Shown here: positions 56,788-64,000 of the stretch, in pieces
Numbering within the stretch: the stretch's first letter is position 1
Layout: every line of letters starts with the position of its first letter
Assembly: GCA_019638805.1 (NCBI GenBank)
Contig: JAHBTA010000004.1
Location: forward strand, 186,001-250,000
Length of the DNA stretch: 64,000 nucleotides
Direction of reading: 5' to 3'
DNA from: Microbacteriaceae bacterium
Lineage (GTDB): Bacteria; Actinomycetota; Actinomycetes; Actinomycetales; Microbacteriaceae
Notes under the pieces: generated by a model
The model's database searches: none
Told to the model about the DNA's origin: nothing
What the model saw: the letters and a program-made list of their open reading frames with translations, nothing else
Program-made: the position numbers and the translations under genes

Positions 56788-57628
56788 ACCGTGCCTTGGT
56801 GTCGGCGTGCTCGCGCTCCCACTCGTCGACCAGCTCGACGTTGCGGGCCTTCACGCGGCGCCCGCGCGCCGAGATGGCCAGGCCCACCCAGATCGCGACC
56901 TCGCGTGCGACGAGGGCGGCGATGATGAGGAAGGGCTGCGTGGCGATGCCGGCGAAGGTCGCGCCCTGCTCGCCCGACGCCGCTCCCACGATCTGCCCGA
57001 GCAGAAGCAGCAGGCCGATCGAGCCGAAGTACACCACCAGAGCGACGAGAAGGCTTCCGAAGACGTGCGCCGCCCAGCCGGCCCGGTTGACCAGCAACAC
57101 GAGCAGTACGAACGCGACCAGGAAGAGCAGCACGGGAACCCAGAACGCCGCGTTCTGGATGAATGCGGCGAAGGCGTCCATCGGGGCGCCTGCTCCGCGG
57201 AGAACGAAGGCGACGATCATCGCCCCGGCGTAGACGGCACCGAACAGCACGGCCCCCAGGACGGCCAGGAGCGACCCGACCCCCCGGTTGCCGCGGAGCC
57301 TCGGCGGGATGGGCGCCTGGACGTAGACCACCTCGCGGCCGGCGAAGTCGCTGGCGGGGGCCTCCGCGGTGGTCCCCTCCGCAGTGGTCCCCTCCCCGGT
57401 GGGGGCGGGGGCGTCTGCGGCGTCGACCTGCCCGGTGGCGGTGGCCGCTGCATCCGATTCGTCCGCGGCGGCGGCCTTCGAGCTCTTCTTGCCGGACTTC
57501 GCGGGCTTGTCGCCCTTCTCGGCTGCAGATGCTGCCGCCTCGGCGGGTGGAGCGTCGTCCGGCTCGACGACGTCGTCCGGGTTGAAGATCGGCTTGGGCG
57601 TCTTGCCGCTGTCGCTCGTGTCGCTCAC
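56762..57628 (-). CDS. Membrane protein with long charged N-terminus, unknown
   Basis: About 105 cytoplasmic, disordered Asp/Ala/Lys/Thr-rich residues (with a tandem GEGTTAEGTTAEA) precede four or more helices (SLLAVLGAVLFGAVYAGAMIVAFVL onwards) and a charged C-terminal tail (DEWEREHADTKARYE). The GTG has AAGGAG five bases upstream, and a TAGGCT -10 candidate lies at about 57651-57656. It sits between rpoC and the pilus locus on the same strand. No function is recognised. Confidence 0.7.
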   Translation of the reverse strand: MSDTSDSGKTPKPIFNPDDVVEPDDAPPAEAAASAAEKGDKPAKSGKKSSKAAAADESDAAATATGQVDAADAPAPTGEGTTAEGTTAEAPASDFAGREVVYVQAPIPPRLRGNRGVGSLLAVLGAVLFGAVYAGAMIVAFVLRGAGAPMDAFAAFIQNAAFWVPVLLFLVAFVLLVLLVNRAGWAAHVFGSLLVALVVYFGSIGLLLLLGQIVGAASGEQGATFAGIATQPFLIIAALVAREVAIWVGLAISARGRRVKARNVELVDEWEREHADTKARYEQAGATA

Positions 57629-57664
57629 GATGGCTCCTTCGCGTCGAGTGTCAGCCTAGCGTGC

Positions 57665-57760
57665 GACCAAATGCAGGAGATATGGGCCCGACTCCGGCCG
57701 TCATCCCTGCAGACGCGTCGATCTCATCCGCGGACCGGGCAGAATCTCCTGCATTTGGTC
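57665..57760. repeat. Inverted repeat with 17-bp perfect arms downstream of rpoC
   Basis: GACCAAATGCAGGAGAT and its exact complement at 57744-57760 flank 62 bases of unrelated sequence, between the rpoC terminator and the membrane-protein gene. The arms are AT-richer than their surroundings. This suggests a dispersed extragenic element rather than a terminator. Confidence 0.6.
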
Positions 57761-57770
57761 AGGGCGCACG

Positions 57771-57804
57771 ACGGAGGGCCCCCACCGAAGCGGGGGCCCT
57801 CCGT
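57771..57804 (-). terminator. rpoC terminator
   Basis: The perfect 13-bp arms ACGGAGGGCCCCC and GGGGGCCCTCCGT with an eight-base loop begin 12 bases after the rpoC stop. There is no U-tract. It ends the rpoBC transcript before the accessory block. Confidence 0.8.
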
Positions 57805-57815
57805 GGCAGTACGGC

Positions 57816-61697
<3,882 letters not shown>

Positions 61698-61746
61698 GTA
61701 TGCGTTCCTTATGTACCTAGTCGCGTAATCCTGTTTCGTGCCCGGC

Positions 61747-64000
<2,254 letters not shown>

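Overview
The window is high-GC DNA from an actinobacterium, most likely a member of the Microbacteriaceae. The basis is the gene order of the translation and RNA-polymerase genes, many GTG starts, frequent leaderless promoters, an actinobacterial hut cluster and a Microbacteriaceae-like set of ribosomal protein tails. Family-level placement is an inference from sequence style. It has not been tested by a search.

Most of the window is one co-oriented (minus-strand) superlocus for transcription and translation, read here from high to low coordinates: rpoB (partial)-rpoC, then rpsL-rpsG-fusA-tuf, then rpsJ-rplC-rplD-rplW-rplB-rpsS-rplV-rpsC-rplP-rpmC-rpsQ-rplN-rplX-rplE-rpsH-rplF-rplR-rpsE-rpmD-rplO-secY-adk, then infA-rpmJ-rpsM-rpsK-rpoA-rplQ, then truA-rplM-rpsI-glmM, with coaA and glmS (partial) at the left edge. 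The usual neighbours map, rpsD and rpsN are not at the positions where many actinobacteria keep them.

Three accessory blocks interrupt this backbone. (1) Between rpoC and rpsL (about 43.3-57.6 kb) lie two membrane-protein genes and a complete monoderm type IV pilus locus: pilB, pilT, pilC, major pilin pilA, three minor prepilins, pilD, pilM, pilN and pilO. pilB and pilA have matching promoters: the same 9-base box lies exactly 40 bases upstream of each -10. (2) Between tuf and rpsJ (about 25-38.6 kb) lie a lipoprotein, a 1634-residue secreted metzincin-like protease with eleven Ig-like repeats, an LEA-like 11-mer repeat protein, a complete histidine-utilisation cluster with its divergent IclR regulator, and an orphan AbiEi/DUF559-type protein. 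Three copies of a 58-bp imperfect palindrome sit in this block. (3) Between rplQ and truA (about 5.8-9.9 kb) lie an OatA-like acyltransferase, a LigC-type ATP-dependent DNA ligase and a LigD-polymerase-domain (Prim-Pol) protein.

At least eight isolated genes have a TANNNT -10 ending 6-7 bases before the start codon, which points to leaderless transcription. The ribosomal genes instead have tightly packed or overlapping starts. I saw no rRNA, tRNA, CRISPR array, prophage, transposase or replication origin.
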